64,000 nt of DNA from contig NZ_CP051293.1 in NCBI RefSeq assembly GCF_013170805.1, positions 4,346,001 through 4,410,000 of the forward strand. The letters are read 5' to 3'. Under the pieces are notes generated by a model that saw only the letters and a list, made by a program, of their open reading frames with translations, was not told the origin of the DNA and made no database searches. The DNA comes from Mesorhizobium sp. NZP2077. Lineage in GTDB: Bacteria > Pseudomonadota > Alphaproteobacteria > Rhizobiales > Rhizobiaceae. The position numbers were made by a program, and so were the translations under genes. Shown piece after piece: positions 35,051 through 44,552 of this stretch; position 1 is the stretch's first letter, and every line of letters starts with the position of its first letter.

Positions 35051-36177
35051 TGCGCCTCGAACTCGTCAAACGCCCGCAGCGCTCCGTACTGTTTTCGGCC
35101 CTGTCGCCGTTCATCGCCTTCGCGCTGACCATCATTGCCGGCGCGGTTCTGTTCGCGCTGCTCGGCGTCAATCCGCTTACGGCGTTCCGGATCTATTTCA
35201 TCGAGCCGATCAGCCAGGTCTGGCAGCTGCATGAGCTGGCGATCAAGGCGGCGCCGCTGGTCCTGATCGCCGTCGGCCTGTCGGTCTGCTACAAGGCCAA
35301 CATCTGGAACATCGGCGCCGAGGGCCAGTTCGTCTTCGGCGCCATCTTCGGCTCCGCCATTCCGGTGCTGTTTCCGCAATTCGAAGGCCCGCTGGTGCTG
35401 CCGCTGATGCTTCTGCTCGGCATGGTCGGCGGTGCGGCCTATGCGGCGATCCCCGCGTTTCTGAAAACCCGGTTCAATACCAACGAGATCCTGACCAGCC
35501 TGATGCTGGTCTATGTCGCCCAACTCTTCCTCGACTGGCTGGTGCGCGGCCCGTGGCGCGATCCGCAGGGCCATGGTTTCCCGCAGACAATCCAGTTCGG
35601 TGACTCGGCCGTGCTGCCGGAACTGATGCCTGACGCCGGACGCGCCAACTGGGGTTTCGTCTTTGCGCTGGTTGCCGCGGTCCTGGTCTGGATCCTGATG
35701 AGCCGCATGCTCAAGGGCTTCGAGGTCCGCGTGCTGGGCTCGAGCCCACGGGCAGGGCGCTTCGCCGGCTTCGGCCTCAACCGCATGGTGTTCTTCGCCT
35801 TCCTGCTGTCTGGCGCACTGGCCGGACTTGCCGGCATCTCCGAAGTCTCGGGCGCCATCGGGCAGCTGCAGCCGGTGATCTCGCCCGGCTACGGCTTCAC
35901 CGCCATCATCGTGGCGTTCCTTGGGCGCCTCAATCCGCTTGGCATCATCGCGGCGGGTCTGGTGCTGGCGCTGACCTATCTCGGCGGCGAGGCGGTGCAA
36001 AGCGCACTCGGCATCTCCGACAAGGTGGCGAGGGTGTTTCAGGGCATGCTTTTGTTCTTTGTGCTCGGCTGCGACACGCTCATCCACTACCGCATCCGCG
36101 TGATCGGCCTGGCGCTGACGAAACAAGAAGGCGCGGCGAAGCTCGAAGCCGCGCCCAAGTTGAAGGAAGCCCGCTGA
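35047..36177 (+). CDS. BMP-type ABC importer permease (BPL_trans branch)
   Basis: A 376-residue membrane protein with 8-10 helices. Diagnostic segments: YKANIWNIGAEGQFVFGAIFGS, NTNEILTSLMLVYVAQLFL and a PGYGFTAIIVAFLGRLNPLGII loop, all typical of the YufP-like nucleoside permease. It overlaps the ATPase stop by 4 bases and the next permease start by 1 base. It forms the inner-membrane channel with that permease. Confidence 0.93.
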   Translation: MMRLELVKRPQRSVLFSALSPFIAFALTIIAGAVLFALLGVNPLTAFRIYFIEPISQVWQLHELAIKAAPLVLIAVGLSVCYKANIWNIGAEGQFVFGAIFGSAIPVLFPQFEGPLVLPLMLLLGMVGGAAYAAIPAFLKTRFNTNEILTSLMLVYVAQLFLDWLVRGPWRDPQGHGFPQTIQFGDSAVLPELMPDAGRANWGFVFALVAAVLVWILMSRMLKGFEVRVLGSSPRAGRFAGFGLNRMVFFAFLLSGALAGLAGISEVSGAIGQLQPVISPGYGFTAIIVAFLGRLNPLGIIAAGLVLALTYLGGEAVQSALGISDKVARVFQGMLLFFVLGCDTLIHYRIRVIGLALTKQEGAAKLEAAPKLKEAR

Positions 36178-37097
36178 TGGACATCACCGTCAACATCCTC
36201 CTGACCATCGCCACGGCAGCGACCCCGCTGTTGATCGCGGCGATCGGCGAACTGGTGGTCGAACGCTCCGGCGTGCTCAATCTCGGCGTCGAAGGCATGA
36301 TGATCATGGGCGCGGTCGGCGGCTTCGGCGCCGGCTATCTGACCGGCTCGCCGTGGATCGGCCTTTTGGCGGCAATCGTCATGGGCGCGCTGTTCTCGCT
36401 GCTGTTTGCCGTCATGACGCTGTCGCTGGCCACCAACCAGGTGGCGACCGGCCTGTCGCTGACGCTGCTCGGCCTCGGCCTCTCCGGCATGATCGGCACG
36501 AGCTTTGTCGGTCAGCCCGGTGTCAGGCTGCCCAATCTCGACATTCCCGGCCTTAGCTCAATCCCGGTCGTGGGCAAGCTGCTGTTCGGCCAGGATCCGA
36601 TCTTCTACATCTCGATCGCGCTGACCGCCTCCGTCATGTGGTTCCTGTTCAAGACACGCACCGGCCTTACGCTGCGTTCGATCGGCGACAGTCACACATC
36701 GGCGCACGCGCTCGGTATCAAGGTCATCCGCTACCGTTATCTCTCAGTCATCTTCGGCGGCGCTTGCGCCGGTCTGGCCGGCGGCCACCTGTCGCTCGTC
36801 TACACGCCGCAATGGGTCGAGAACATGACCGCGGGCCGTGGCTGGATCGCACTGGCGCTGGTTGTGTTCGCGTCGTGGCGGCCTTGGCGGGTGCTAGCCG
36901 GCGCCTACATCTTCGGTGCGGTGTGGATCGGCCAGCTTCATGCACAGGCTTTTGGCATTCCGGTGCCCTCGCAGATGCTTTCTTCTCTGCCCTATCTGGC
37001 AACTGTCGTGGTTCTCGTTCTAATCTCGCGCAACAAGCGTCTGACGATGATGAACACGCCGGCATCCCTGGGGCAGCCATTCGTTCCGGATCGTTGA
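36177..37097 (+). CDS. BMP-type ABC importer permease (second subunit)
   Basis: A 306-residue membrane protein of the YufQ-like type: ERSGVLNLGVEGMMIMGAVGGFG near the N-terminus, TLSLATNQVATGLSLTLLGLGLSG in the middle and GRGWIALALVVFASWRPWR toward the end. Its start codon overlaps the stop of the first permease (TGATG). With the preceding genes it makes a heterodimeric permease for nucleosides or related compounds. Confidence 0.93.
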   Translation: MDITVNILLTIATAATPLLIAAIGELVVERSGVLNLGVEGMMIMGAVGGFGAGYLTGSPWIGLLAAIVMGALFSLLFAVMTLSLATNQVATGLSLTLLGLGLSGMIGTSFVGQPGVRLPNLDIPGLSSIPVVGKLLFGQDPIFYISIALTASVMWFLFKTRTGLTLRSIGDSHTSAHALGIKVIRYRYLSVIFGGACAGLAGGHLSLVYTPQWVENMTAGRGWIALALVVFASWRPWRVLAGAYIFGAVWIGQLHAQAFGIPVPSQMLSSLPYLATVVVLVLISRNKRLTMMNTPASLGQPFVPDR

Positions 37098-37146
37098 CAA
37101 TAAAAAAGACGGGAAGCTCCGAGGCTTAACACAGAGAGGTAACACA

Positions 37147-38214
37147 ATGAAAAAACTGCTTATTGCCCTGATGACGACAACAGCGGCTTTGTCGCTGGCC
37201 GCGTCCGCAGAGGCTGCCGACAAGTTGAAGGCCTGCTGGGTCTATACCGGCCCGATCGGCGATTTCGGCTATTCCTACCAGCACGACCAGGGCCGGCTCG
37301 AGGTCGAGAAGGCGCTCGGCGACAAGGTGGAGACCGCCTATCTGGAGAACGTCTCGGAAGGCCCCGATGCCGACCGTGCTTTCGAGCGCCTGGCGCGCGA
37401 AGGCTGCAAGCTGATCTTCGGCACATCGTTCGGCTTCATGGACGCCGAAGTAAAGGTCGCCAAGAAGTTCCCCAAGGTGATGTTCGAGCACGCCACTGGC
37501 TACAAGACCGGCGACAATCTCGGCATCTACAATGCGCGCTTCTATGAAGGCCGCTACGTGCTCGGCCAGATCGCCGCCAAGGAATCGAAGGCCGGCGTTG
37601 CCGGCTACATCGTCTCCTTCCCGATCCCGGAAGTGGTGATGGGCATCAACTCCTTCATGCTCGGCGCGCAGTCGATCAACCCGAATTTCAAGGCCAAGAT
37701 CGTCTGGGTCAATTCGTGGTTCGATCCGGGCAAGGAAGCCGACGCTGCCAAGGCGCTGTTCGACCAGGGCGCCGACATCATCGTCCAGCACACCGATTCG
37801 ACCGCTGCCTTGCAGGTGGCCGAGGAGCGCAAGCTGCACGGCTTCGGCCAGTCGTCCGACATGATCAAGTTCGCGCCGAACGCGCAGCTGACCTCGCTCA
37901 CCGACGAATGGGGTCCCTATTACACAAGCCGGGTCCAGGCAGCGCTGGACGGCACCTGGAAGCCGGACAATGTCTGGCTCGGCATCAAGGACGGCGCGGT
38001 CAAGCTCGCGCCCTTCACCAACATGCCCGACGACGTGAAGGCGATGGCCGAGGCAACCTCGAAGAAGATCGCCGGCGGCTGGAACCCCTTCACCGGACCG
38101 ATCGCCAAGCAGGACGGCTCGGCGTGGCTGAAGGACGGCGAAGTCGCCGACGACGGCACGCTGCTCGGCATGAACTTCTATGTGAAGGGCGTCGACGACA
38201 AGCTGCCGCAATAA
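37147..38214 (+). CDS. BMP family periplasmic substrate-binding protein
   Basis: A 355-residue exported protein. Signal peptide MKKLLIALMTTTAALSLAAS with cleavage near AEAAD; the mature start KLKACWVYTGPIGDFGYSYQHDQG and the segment LIFGTSFGFMDAEVKVAKKFPKVMFEHATG are characteristic of BMP/PnrA-like proteins. Family members bind purine nucleosides, and this is the likely substrate, but it was not tested. The gene is last in the operon with 49 bases before it and AGAGAGG as ribosome binding site. Confidence 0.93.
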   Translation: MKKLLIALMTTTAALSLAASAEAADKLKACWVYTGPIGDFGYSYQHDQGRLEVEKALGDKVETAYLENVSEGPDADRAFERLAREGCKLIFGTSFGFMDAEVKVAKKFPKVMFEHATGYKTGDNLGIYNARFYEGRYVLGQIAAKESKAGVAGYIVSFPIPEVVMGINSFMLGAQSINPNFKAKIVWVNSWFDPGKEADAAKALFDQGADIIVQHTDSTAALQVAEERKLHGFGQSSDMIKFAPNAQLTSLTDEWGPYYTSRVQAALDGTWKPDNVWLGIKDGAVKLAPFTNMPDDVKAMAEATSKKIAGGWNPFTGPIAKQDGSAWLKDGEVADDGTLLGMNFYVKGVDDKLPQ

Positions 38215-38232
38215 GCGGCGCACCCGAATAGG

Positions 38233-38258
38233 AAAGGGCGCCGCGAGGCGCCCTTTTC
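38233..38258 (+). terminator. Rho-independent terminator of the BMP operon
   Basis: Perfect 10-base stem AAAGGGCGCC/GGCGCCCTTT with loop GCGA and a short T run, 19 bases after the stop codon of the binding protein gene. Confidence 0.9.
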
Positions 38259-38284
38259 ATTGTCTGGAGAAACCGAACAAAGGC

Positions 38285-39598
38285 TCAGACAGCCGAACCG
38301 TAGAGGTCATAGGCATCGGCACGGTCGATCTTGACGGTGACGATGTCGCCTTGGCGCAGCGGACGGCGCGACTGGATGTGGACCGAGCCGTCGATCTCGG
38401 GCGCATCGTATTTGGTGCGACCCTTCGCCGAGGTGCCGTGCGCATCGTCGATCAGTACCGGCAGGCGCTTGCCGACCTTCCTGGCCAGCTGCGTCGCCGA
38501 AATCTTCTGCTGGCGCTGCATGAAGCGGTGCCAGCGTGCCTCCTTGATTTCCTGCGGCACGTGTTCGAGACCGAGGTCGTTGGAACGGGCGCCCTTGACC
38601 GGCTCATATTTGAAGCAGCCGGCACGGTCGATCTTGGCCTCGTCCAGCCAGTCGAGCAGCATTTCGAAATCGTCGTCCGTCTCGCCGGGAAAGCCGACGA
38701 TGAAGGTCGAGCGGATGGCGAGATCCGGGCAGACATCCCGCCAGCCGCGGATGCGTTCCAGCGTCTTTTCGCCGTGCGCCGGGCGGCGCATGTTCTTCAG
38801 CACCTGCGGCGACGCATGCTGGAACGGGATGTCCAGATAGGGAAGGATCTTGCCGTCGGCCATCAGCGGGATGACATCGGCGACATGCGGGTAGGGGTAG
38901 ACATAGTGCATGCGCACCCAGATGCCGAGCTTGCCCAGTTCCTCCGAGAGATCGAGGAATTTCGCGCGCACTTCGCGATCGCCGAACATGGACGTCTGGT
39001 ACTTGATGTCGATCCCGTAGGCGCTGGTGTCCTGCGAGATGACGAGCAGCTCCTTGACGCCGGCCTTGGCCAGTTTCTCGGCTTCGCGCAGCACATCGGC
39101 CGCCGGCCGCGAAACGAGATCGCCACGCAGGGCGGGGATGATGCAGAAGGTGCAGCGGTTGTTGCAGCCTTCCGAGATCTTGAGATAGGCATAGTGGCGC
39201 GGCGTCAGCTTGACGCCCTGCGGCGGCAGTAGGTCGATATAGGGATCGTGCGAGGGCGGAGCTGCCTCATGCACGGCGGCCATCACGCTCTCATAGGCCT
39301 GTGGCCCGGTGATCGCCAGCACGTTGGGATGCTTCTCGCGGATCACATCCGGCTCAGCGCCCAGGCAGCCGGTGACGATGACCCTGCCGTTTTCCGAAAG
39401 CGCGGAGCCGATGGCATTGAGCGACTCGTCGCGGGCGGAATCGAGAAAGCCGCAGGTGTTGACGACGACGAGATCGGCGCCGTCATGCTTGCGGGCGATC
39501 TCATAGCCTTCGGCGCGCAGGCGCGTGATGATGCGCTCGGAATCCACGAGCGCCTTAGGGCATCCAAGGCTGACGAAACTGACGCGAGGGGCGGACAT
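38285..39598 (-). CDS. rimO: Ribosomal protein S12 methylthiotransferase
   Basis: A 437-residue radical SAM enzyme that methylthiolates Asp of ribosomal protein S12. The N-terminal UPF0004 domain carries three cluster cysteines (C13, C49, C78), the radical SAM domain has GCNNRCTFC (C145, C149, C152), and a TRAM domain ends the chain. [12 protein letters not shown] and HYVYPYPH are RimO-specific rather than MiaB. The ATG at 39598 is the family start. Confidence 0.95.
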   Translation of the reverse strand: MSAPRVSFVSLGCPKALVDSERIITRLRAEGYEIARKHDGADLVVVNTCGFLDSARDESLNAIGSALSENGRVIVTGCLGAEPDVIREKHPNVLAITGPQAYESVMAAVHEAAPPSHDPYIDLLPPQGVKLTPRHYAYLKISEGCNNRCTFCIIPALRGDLVSRPAADVLREAEKLAKAGVKELLVISQDTSAYGIDIKYQTSMFGDREVRAKFLDLSEELGKLGIWVRMHYVYPYPHVADVIPLMADGKILPYLDIPFQHASPQVLKNMRRPAHGEKTLERIRGWRDVCPDLAIRSTFIVGFPGETDDDFEMLLDWLDEAKIDRAGCFKYEPVKGARSNDLGLEHVPQEIKEARWHRFMQRQQKISATQLARKVGKRLPVLIDDAHGTSAKGRTKYDAPEIDGSVHIQSRRPLRQGDIVTVKIDRADAYDLYGSAV

Positions 39599-39763
39599 AG
39601 GGCAAGTTTCCAATGGACTCGAAGCCGGAACACCGATCCGGTCCGCAGTCTCAACATATGACGGTTTGCATGGCTCCCGCAGGAGCTCAATTTGGGCGGC
39701 GCAATAGCACGGGTTCAGCAATCAAGCAAACAAGACCGGCGCCAGCGCGACGCCGACCACGTC

Positions 39764-40450
39764 TCAATGCCCGCCCGACCCCAACCAGGGCGCCAGGAAA
39801 GCGAAGTGATCGGGGTACTGCAGTACCGCACCGTCCAGCAGCATTTTCACCGCAACGTAGAGAATAATCGCCAGGCCGAGATAGGCGATCCAGCGATATT
39901 TGTGCAGGAGGCGCGCGACGAACGAGGCAGCAAAGCCCATCAAGGCAATCGACAGGGCCAGTCCGACAATCAGGACCGTCGGATGGTTCATCGCCGCTCC
40001 CGCTACGGCAAGAACGTTGTCGAGCGACATCGAAACGTCGGCGATGACGATCTGCCAGGCAGCCTGCGAGAAGGTCTTGCGCGGCCCTTTGCCACCGATG
40101 ACTCCGTCCTTGTCGAAATCACCATTCGACAGAGATTCGGTCGCGTCGCGCTCCTGTTCATGACTGACACGCAGTTCGCGCCACATCTTCCAGCAGACCC
40201 ACAGCAGCAGCAGGCCGCCGGCGAGAAGCAGGATGGGGCCAATGGTCAGCAGCCATTGCGTGATCAGGGCGAAGAAAATGCGAAGAACGGTGGCCGCCGC
40301 GATGCCGACGAGAATGGCCTGCTTGCGCTGAGCGGCTGGCAGGCCGGCCGCGGCGAGGCCGATGACGATGGCATTGTCGCCAGCAAGCGCAAGGTCGATG
40401 GCTATGACCTGAAGAAGAGCCGATAAGCCCGCGGCAGTGAATATTTCCAT
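39764..40450 (-). CDS. TerC family integral membrane protein (YjbE-type)
   Basis: A 228-residue protein with about seven helices and the two TerC acid motifs: IDLALAGDNAIVIGLAA near residue 19 and ADVSMSLDNVLAVAGAA about residue 137. A polar cytoplasmic loop (HEQERDATESLSNGDFDKDG) lies between. TerC-family proteins are linked to tellurite resistance, and some export manganese. The ATG at 40450 opens directly into the first helix. No yybP-ykoY-type riboswitch could be made out upstream. Confidence 0.87.
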   Translation of the reverse strand: MEIFTAAGLSALLQVIAIDLALAGDNAIVIGLAAAGLPAAQRKQAILVGIAAATVLRIFFALITQWLLTIGPILLLAGGLLLLWVCWKMWRELRVSHEQERDATESLSNGDFDKDGVIGGKGPRKTFSQAAWQIVIADVSMSLDNVLAVAGAAMNHPTVLIVGLALSIALMGFAASFVARLLHKYRWIAYLGLAIILYVAVKMLLDGAVLQYPDHFAFLAPWLGSGGH

Positions 40451-40641
40451 AGACCTGCAAGCCCTTGCCTGTTCGCCAAGTGTTCGTCGTTGACTATCCA
40501 AACGGGCCTAAAGGCATGGTCCGTTGGCGTCAAGACGCCGCATCGGACAACGTTGGGAAACCACTTTTGTTACAGTGGGATTACCGGGGGATTTTCAGTT
40601 CTCGCAGCTCGAAACGCTTGCGCCGCTGCGAGTGTGGAAAA

Positions 40642-41031
40642 CTAGTCGTAGAGATTGTACTTCGCCCAGTCGGCTTCCGGAATTTCGTCGCCGATCCGGT
40701 AGCGCAGCTGCAGGACCTCCATATGGTCCGGACCGGTCTGGCATTTGAATTTCAGCCGATACCATTGTCCCTTGCTGCGGAACGCCGCACCAGGGCTCCT
40801 GATCGCATCGGCGCTCATCTCGGGCGTGGCGAAGGCGTAGGCGACGACACGGTCGGCCTTGAACTTGCGGTCATCGTGCGTGATCTGGTCCAGGACTTCG
40901 GCATCGCAGCGCTGCTCGAGGCGTGTTTGCGGATCAAGTTTCATCAGGCCGTTGCGCAAGGCGTTGTCCATTGCGCTGGCCGGAAAAGCCAGCGTCAGGG
41001 ACGCAATGGCCATCATGCAGAGTGTCTTCAT
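40642..41031 (-). CDS. DUF930 secreted protein
   Basis: A 129-residue protein with a signal peptide (MKTLCMMAIASLTLAFPASA). The mature region MDNALRNGLMKLDPQTRLEQRCD, the VVAYAF segment and the WYRLKFKCQTGPDHMEVLQLRYRIGDEIP ending match the rhizobial DUF930 family, with two cysteines likely bridged. Function unknown. The start is the second ATG of the longest frame and gives a normal signal peptide. Confidence 0.85.
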   Translation of the reverse strand: MKTLCMMAIASLTLAFPASAMDNALRNGLMKLDPQTRLEQRCDAEVLDQITHDDRKFKADRVVAYAFATPEMSADAIRSPGAAFRSKGQWYRLKFKCQTGPDHMEVLQLRYRIGDEIPEADWAKYNLYD

Positions 41032-41105
41032 GGGCGGGACTAGCAGCATATTTTGTCTGAAAAATCAACCAAGAGGGGCGCTTCGTGCTCGGTAAGCGCC
41101 CGCAT

Positions 41106-41804
41106 TCAGGCGGTCTGCGCAATCAAAATCTCGTGTCGGACGTCGTCATTCGGGGCCTGCGGCCAACGAACCAGCGAGGCGCGGCCGGCATCGGTGAGGT
41201 CGTAAAGGCCGCGATCGACGCGCGCGAACCAGCCATAGACATTATGCTGCAGGATTTTCGGCGCGATCGGCGTCAAGGCCTTCAGATCGCGCGGTCGCCT
41301 GGGTCCGTCAACCATCGCGGCGGCGCAGGTGAGGGCGCTTTGGCGGTAGGCGGTCATGATCGGATTGCGCGATCCACCGCCGGCGACGGGATCGCCGCGG
41401 CGACGCTGATGCTCATCGACAAGACGGGAGCGCCGCCGTGCGTTCTTGCGCGGCTCCGGCGCGGCGGGACTGACAAGCACTTCGACCTTATCACTGGCTG
41501 TCACGCCAAGCACGCCGAAGCCAAGCCGACGGCAGAGATTGCGGAACCGGGCGTCGCTTTCGCGCCCCTTGCCACGTGCCGACATGCGCGCCGCCAGCCA
41601 GACCTCGTCGCAAGCGGCGGCACGGTCGACGGCTTGCAGCACGAGTTCGAGATTGAACTGCAGCTTCAATTCGCAGATGACGACCACCGGCGGCTCGCCC
41701 TCGCGCAGCGCGACGATGTCGCAGCCGCCAATCTCCCCCTTCACGACGAAGTCGAGACTTTCGAGAAACCGCTTCACCGGCGCATAGAGTGAGGTCTCGT
41801 TCAT
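41106..41804 (-). CDS. DUF2161 family protein, putative PD-(D/E)XK nuclease fold
   Basis: A 232-residue cytoplasmic protein. The N-terminal half has the nuclease-like pattern GGCDIVALREGEPPVVVICELKLQFNLELVLQAVDR, with D and E-x-K positioned as in PD-(D/E)XK enzymes. The C-terminal half (IMTAYRQSALTCAAAM ... DLTDAGRAS) looks like a winged helix. Family members are annotated as putative phosphodiesterases. No neighbouring gene suggests its target. Confidence 0.8.
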   Translation of the reverse strand: MNETSLYAPVKRFLESLDFVVKGEIGGCDIVALREGEPPVVVICELKLQFNLELVLQAVDRAAACDEVWLAARMSARGKGRESDARFRNLCRRLGFGVLGVTASDKVEVLVSPAAPEPRKNARRRSRLVDEHQRRRGDPVAGGGSRNPIMTAYRQSALTCAAAMVDGPRRPRDLKALTPIAPKILQHNVYGWFARVDRGLYDLTDAGRASLVRWPQAPNDDVRHEILIAQTA

Positions 41805-41922
41805 CCCTCAAGGCTTAGCCGATTCGGCGCAAAAAACCTTCTGCCCGCGACCGCCCAAAGCCATCTGTCGAGCTGGTCGATGCCCCGCGAATCGGGCAAC
41901 ACCGCGATCGATAGGCGGACGA

Positions 41923-42477
41923 TTAGGCGATATCGGCCGGTTCGGCCTTACGTTTTCGCCCGGTTATCATGGCCCGGACCAGGTTTTCGCGATGGCGAAA
42001 GCTGGCCAGCGCGACGCCGCCCAGATGGAAAAGGACCAGCACGAGCAGGCTGTGCGCCGCCAGGCTGTGCGCCGCTTCGACCCACGTTACGCCGAAATAG
42101 GCGTCCGTTGTCATCAACCAGCCGGTGAGTGCGGTCGACCCCATTGTTCCAATCAGCACGATTACCATCGCGGCGCCGGCAGGATTGTGGCCGATATAGC
42201 GGGCCTCACGACCGCTGACTATTGCCAAGAGATAGCGCAGCACCGTCGCCGGACCGCGCACGAATTGGGCGAACCGCGCGTAGGGCGTGCCCACGAATCC
42301 CCACAAGAGCCGCATCGCGACGAGGGCGGCAGCGGCATAGCCAGCCCAGTGATGAATGATCTCGGAAGAATGCGAGGTGAGCCAGGCGATGACGAAGCTC
42401 AGAACCAGCGCCCAGTGGAAGCTGCGTACGACCCGGTCCCAGACGCGCACCATTTCTGGCGATCGGTGCGCGTCCAT
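41923..42477 (-). CDS. Cytochrome b561 family membrane protein
   Basis: A 184-residue protein with four helices. Haem ligands are expected from FHWALVLSFVIAW, IIHHWAGYAAAAL, AHSLAAHSLLVLVLFHLGG and a late histidine in SFRHREN. The VWDRVVRSFHW start is typical of nickel-dependent hydrogenase-type b561 proteins. The start may be the ATG at 42519, which would overlap the PepSY gene by 23 bases. Together with that PepSY protein it probably forms a membrane electron-transfer unit. Confidence 0.88.
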   Translation of the reverse strand: MDAHRSPEMVRVWDRVVRSFHWALVLSFVIAWLTSHSSEIIHHWAGYAAAALVAMRLLWGFVGTPYARFAQFVRGPATVLRYLLAIVSGREARYIGHNPAGAAMVIVLIGTMGSTALTGWLMTTDAYFGVTWVEAAHSLAAHSLLVLVLFHLGGVALASFRHRENLVRAMITGRKRKAEPADIA

Positions 42478-42496
42478 GACTGCCGAACCGCTCGGA

Positions 42497-42775
42497 TCAG
42501 TTTTCGCCGGCTTCGGCATTGTCGAGCTTTTCAAGGGTCTCGGCATTGTAGGCCAGGTTCACCTTCTTACCGGCCTTGTCGACCGCGTAAACTTCGTAGC
42601 AGCCCTTCTCGACCTTGATCTGGCGGACAGTGAGGCCTTCGCCGGTCAATTGCGCCTCGAGTGTTGCCTTGGGCTTGAACTGCGATTTTGGGGCGGTGCT
42701 GCAGCTGCCGCCGGCGGCAAATGCCGGCCCTGCAATGACGCCGGCGAGGGCGGCTAGAAGAAGAGTGCGATACAT
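42497..42775 (-). CDS. PepSY domain periplasmic protein
   Basis: A 92-residue exported protein: signal peptide MYRTLLLAALAGVIAGPAFA, then a single PepSY-type domain (LEAQLTGEGLTVRQIKVEKGCYEVYAVDKAGKKVNLAY). Two cysteines (GSCST and KGCYE) could form a disulfide. GGAG precedes the ATG. The gene is directly upstream of the cytochrome b561 gene, a common pairing whose exact role is not established. Confidence 0.87.
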   Translation of the reverse strand: MYRTLLLAALAGVIAGPAFAAGGSCSTAPKSQFKPKATLEAQLTGEGLTVRQIKVEKGCYEVYAVDKAGKKVNLAYNAETLEKLDNAEAGEN

Positions 42776-43054
42776 GATTGCTCCATTCGGAATGGTTGGG
42801 CGCGGATGTCGCGCCTGTGGGTGGGATGTCGATCAGTTCCTGTCGGACGGCGCATAACCGTCAGGGGTTCGGCATAACCAATTCAACCTGACAACTGGCT
42901 GACAGCAGCATCCGTGCCGCGACCGGGTGGTACCGGCCATACCTCCACTGTCAGCTTCTTGTCAGCCTGGCTGTTCTAGCCCGACGCCGCGACCAAGAAT
43001 CATTCCCCAACCACCGCTTGCGGGTCGCCGCAAACGATCAGGAGCTTCTCGAAC

Positions 43055-43531
43055 ATGCAGCCTCTCAAGACCGGACTGGTCCTCGTCCTGCTAGCCGTAT
43101 CGGCACCCGCCTTCGCCACCTCGATCGTACACGTCAAGCTTTGGGACAAGGAAGGCGTCGCGAGCCCCAACTCGAAAATGGGGATGGGCATGCCGGCTAA
43201 CATGAGCATGGCCACCATGAGGATCAAACTGGATCAGACAGTCGTATCCGCGGGTAAAATCTCCTTCGAGGTTCAGAACAGCTCCAAGGACACGGTCCAC
43301 GAGATGATCGTGGTGCCGGTGAGCGACCCCAAAAAGACGACGCTGCCCTACGTGCCGAATGAAAACCGCGTCAACGAGGATGCGGCAGGCCATCTCGGTG
43401 AAGTCTCCGAACTTGACCCCGGCAAGACCGGATCTCTGACGCTCGACCTCAAGCCCGGCAACTATGCCGTCTTTTGCAATATTCCCGGCCACTTCATGAA
43501 CGGAATGTGGGCGACCATCCTGGTCAAGTAG
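43055..43531 (+). CDS. Cupredoxin (plastocyanin/azurin-like) periplasmic copper protein
   Basis: A 158-residue exported protein: signal peptide ending near APAFATS, a Met-rich stretch (SKMGMGMPANMSMATM), and a cupredoxin fold whose type 1 copper ligands are visible as H in TVHEMIV, C in VFCNIPGH, H in PGHF and M in NGMW. The Met-rich loop could bind additional copper. It may carry electrons or act as a copper chaperone. It is divergent from the PepSY-b561 pair. Confidence 0.92.
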   Translation: MQPLKTGLVLVLLAVSAPAFATSIVHVKLWDKEGVASPNSKMGMGMPANMSMATMRIKLDQTVVSAGKISFEVQNSSKDTVHEMIVVPVSDPKKTTLPYVPNENRVNEDAAGHLGEVSELDPGKTGSLTLDLKPGNYAVFCNIPGHFMNGMWATILVK

Positions 43532-43546
43532 GCGGTGATTGAGTTA

Positions 43547-43582
43547 CCCGCCGCGCCAATCAGGGGCGGCGGGCTTTTTTTT
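43547..43582 (+). terminator. Rho-independent terminator of the cupredoxin gene
   Basis: Stem CCCGCCGC/GCGGCGGG with an 11-base loop, followed by a run of eight T. Confidence 0.9.
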
Positions 43583-43599
43583 GTTCACACCCGCCGATG

Positions 43600-44400
43600 T
43601 CAGCCGTCAGGCTTCGGTGCTCGGCGCTGGACGGTTCGATTCTCACGGGGCAGGAGCGGATAGCTGACTTGGCCGAAGTAACTGGCCGGGATCGGATCAT
43701 CGACGCCATATTTTTCCGGAACCTTGTTGCCGGTGGCATTGTAGGTGCCGAACACCATGTCGAGGACAGGCAGCTGCCCGGCGAAGTTCTTGTCATAGGC
43801 TTCGCGCTGGTTGGCATGGTGCCAACGATGGAACTGCGGGCTGGCGATCAGCCACTTCAAGGGGCCGAACGGAATCCGCAGGTTTGAATGAACAAGCAGC
43901 GTGTGTCCAAAATAGAGTGACGAAAAGACGGCGATCGAGGCTTCGGAGAAGCCGAGGAAAAAGATCGGCGTCAGCGATATCGCCTTTGTGAGGATTGCGT
44001 CGACCGGGTGGGAGTGGAAGGCGCCGAGCCAGTCCAGCTCCTCGATGCCGTGGTGAACGGCGTGGAATTTCCAAAGCGCGGGGATTTCGTGGAAGGCCCG
44101 GTGCGTCCAGTAGACGCCGATATCGGTGATCAAGATGATTTCCGCGACCTGCAGCCAGATGGGCTGGCTGCCGACGGCGTGCGCCATTGATTGCGGGACC
44201 AGGATTGAAGCGGCATCGAGGGTGTTGGCCGCGATCAGAACGATGACCACTTTTATGATGAGGCCGTTGAACAGCACATAGATCAGATCGACACCCAGGC
44301 CCTTGCGGAGGGTCTTCTGGGGCCGTTCGTGGAACAGATGTTCGAACGGAATGAAGATCAACGCGGAGATCAACAGCGCCTTGATGCCAAATATATCCAT
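43600..44400 (-). CDS. Sterol desaturase/fatty acid hydroxylase family protein
   Basis: A 266-residue membrane di-iron enzyme. The histidine boxes are HRAFH, HAVHH and, near the C-terminus, HRWHH, with two to four hydrophobic segments before and between. Bacterial members hydroxylate lipids, carotenoids or hopanoid-related compounds; the substrate is unknown here. The ATG at 44400 opens the first helix (MDIFGIKALLISALIFIPF); the long upstream frame is not coding. Confidence 0.9.
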   Translation of the reverse strand: MDIFGIKALLISALIFIPFEHLFHERPQKTLRKGLGVDLIYVLFNGLIIKVVIVLIAANTLDAASILVPQSMAHAVGSQPIWLQVAEIILITDIGVYWTHRAFHEIPALWKFHAVHHGIEELDWLGAFHSHPVDAILTKAISLTPIFFLGFSEASIAVFSSLYFGHTLLVHSNLRIPFGPLKWLIASPQFHRWHHANQREAYDKNFAGQLPVLDMVFGTYNATGNKVPEKYGVDDPIPASYFGQVSYPLLPRENRTVQRRAPKPDG

Positions 44401-44552
44401 TTGCCCGCCTCTGTTGCCTTTGCCGTTGGCCAGCACCCGCTCGCGCTTCAGCTTTCGGACAGAACCACATTTCTCCTTTCCAAAGGCTTGATGCCGGTCC
44501 CACGTGGTCACGGTCGCGACCCGGGATGTGATCGAGACGCTCACCGGCCTGT

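Noticed and set aside
34642..36126. A 494-codon minus-strand open frame
   Set aside because: Shadow of the ATPase and first permease genes; no coherent domain.
40451..40641. Possible manganese riboswitch upstream of the TerC gene
   Set aside because: No conserved yybP-ykoY core could be recognised in the 190-base leader.
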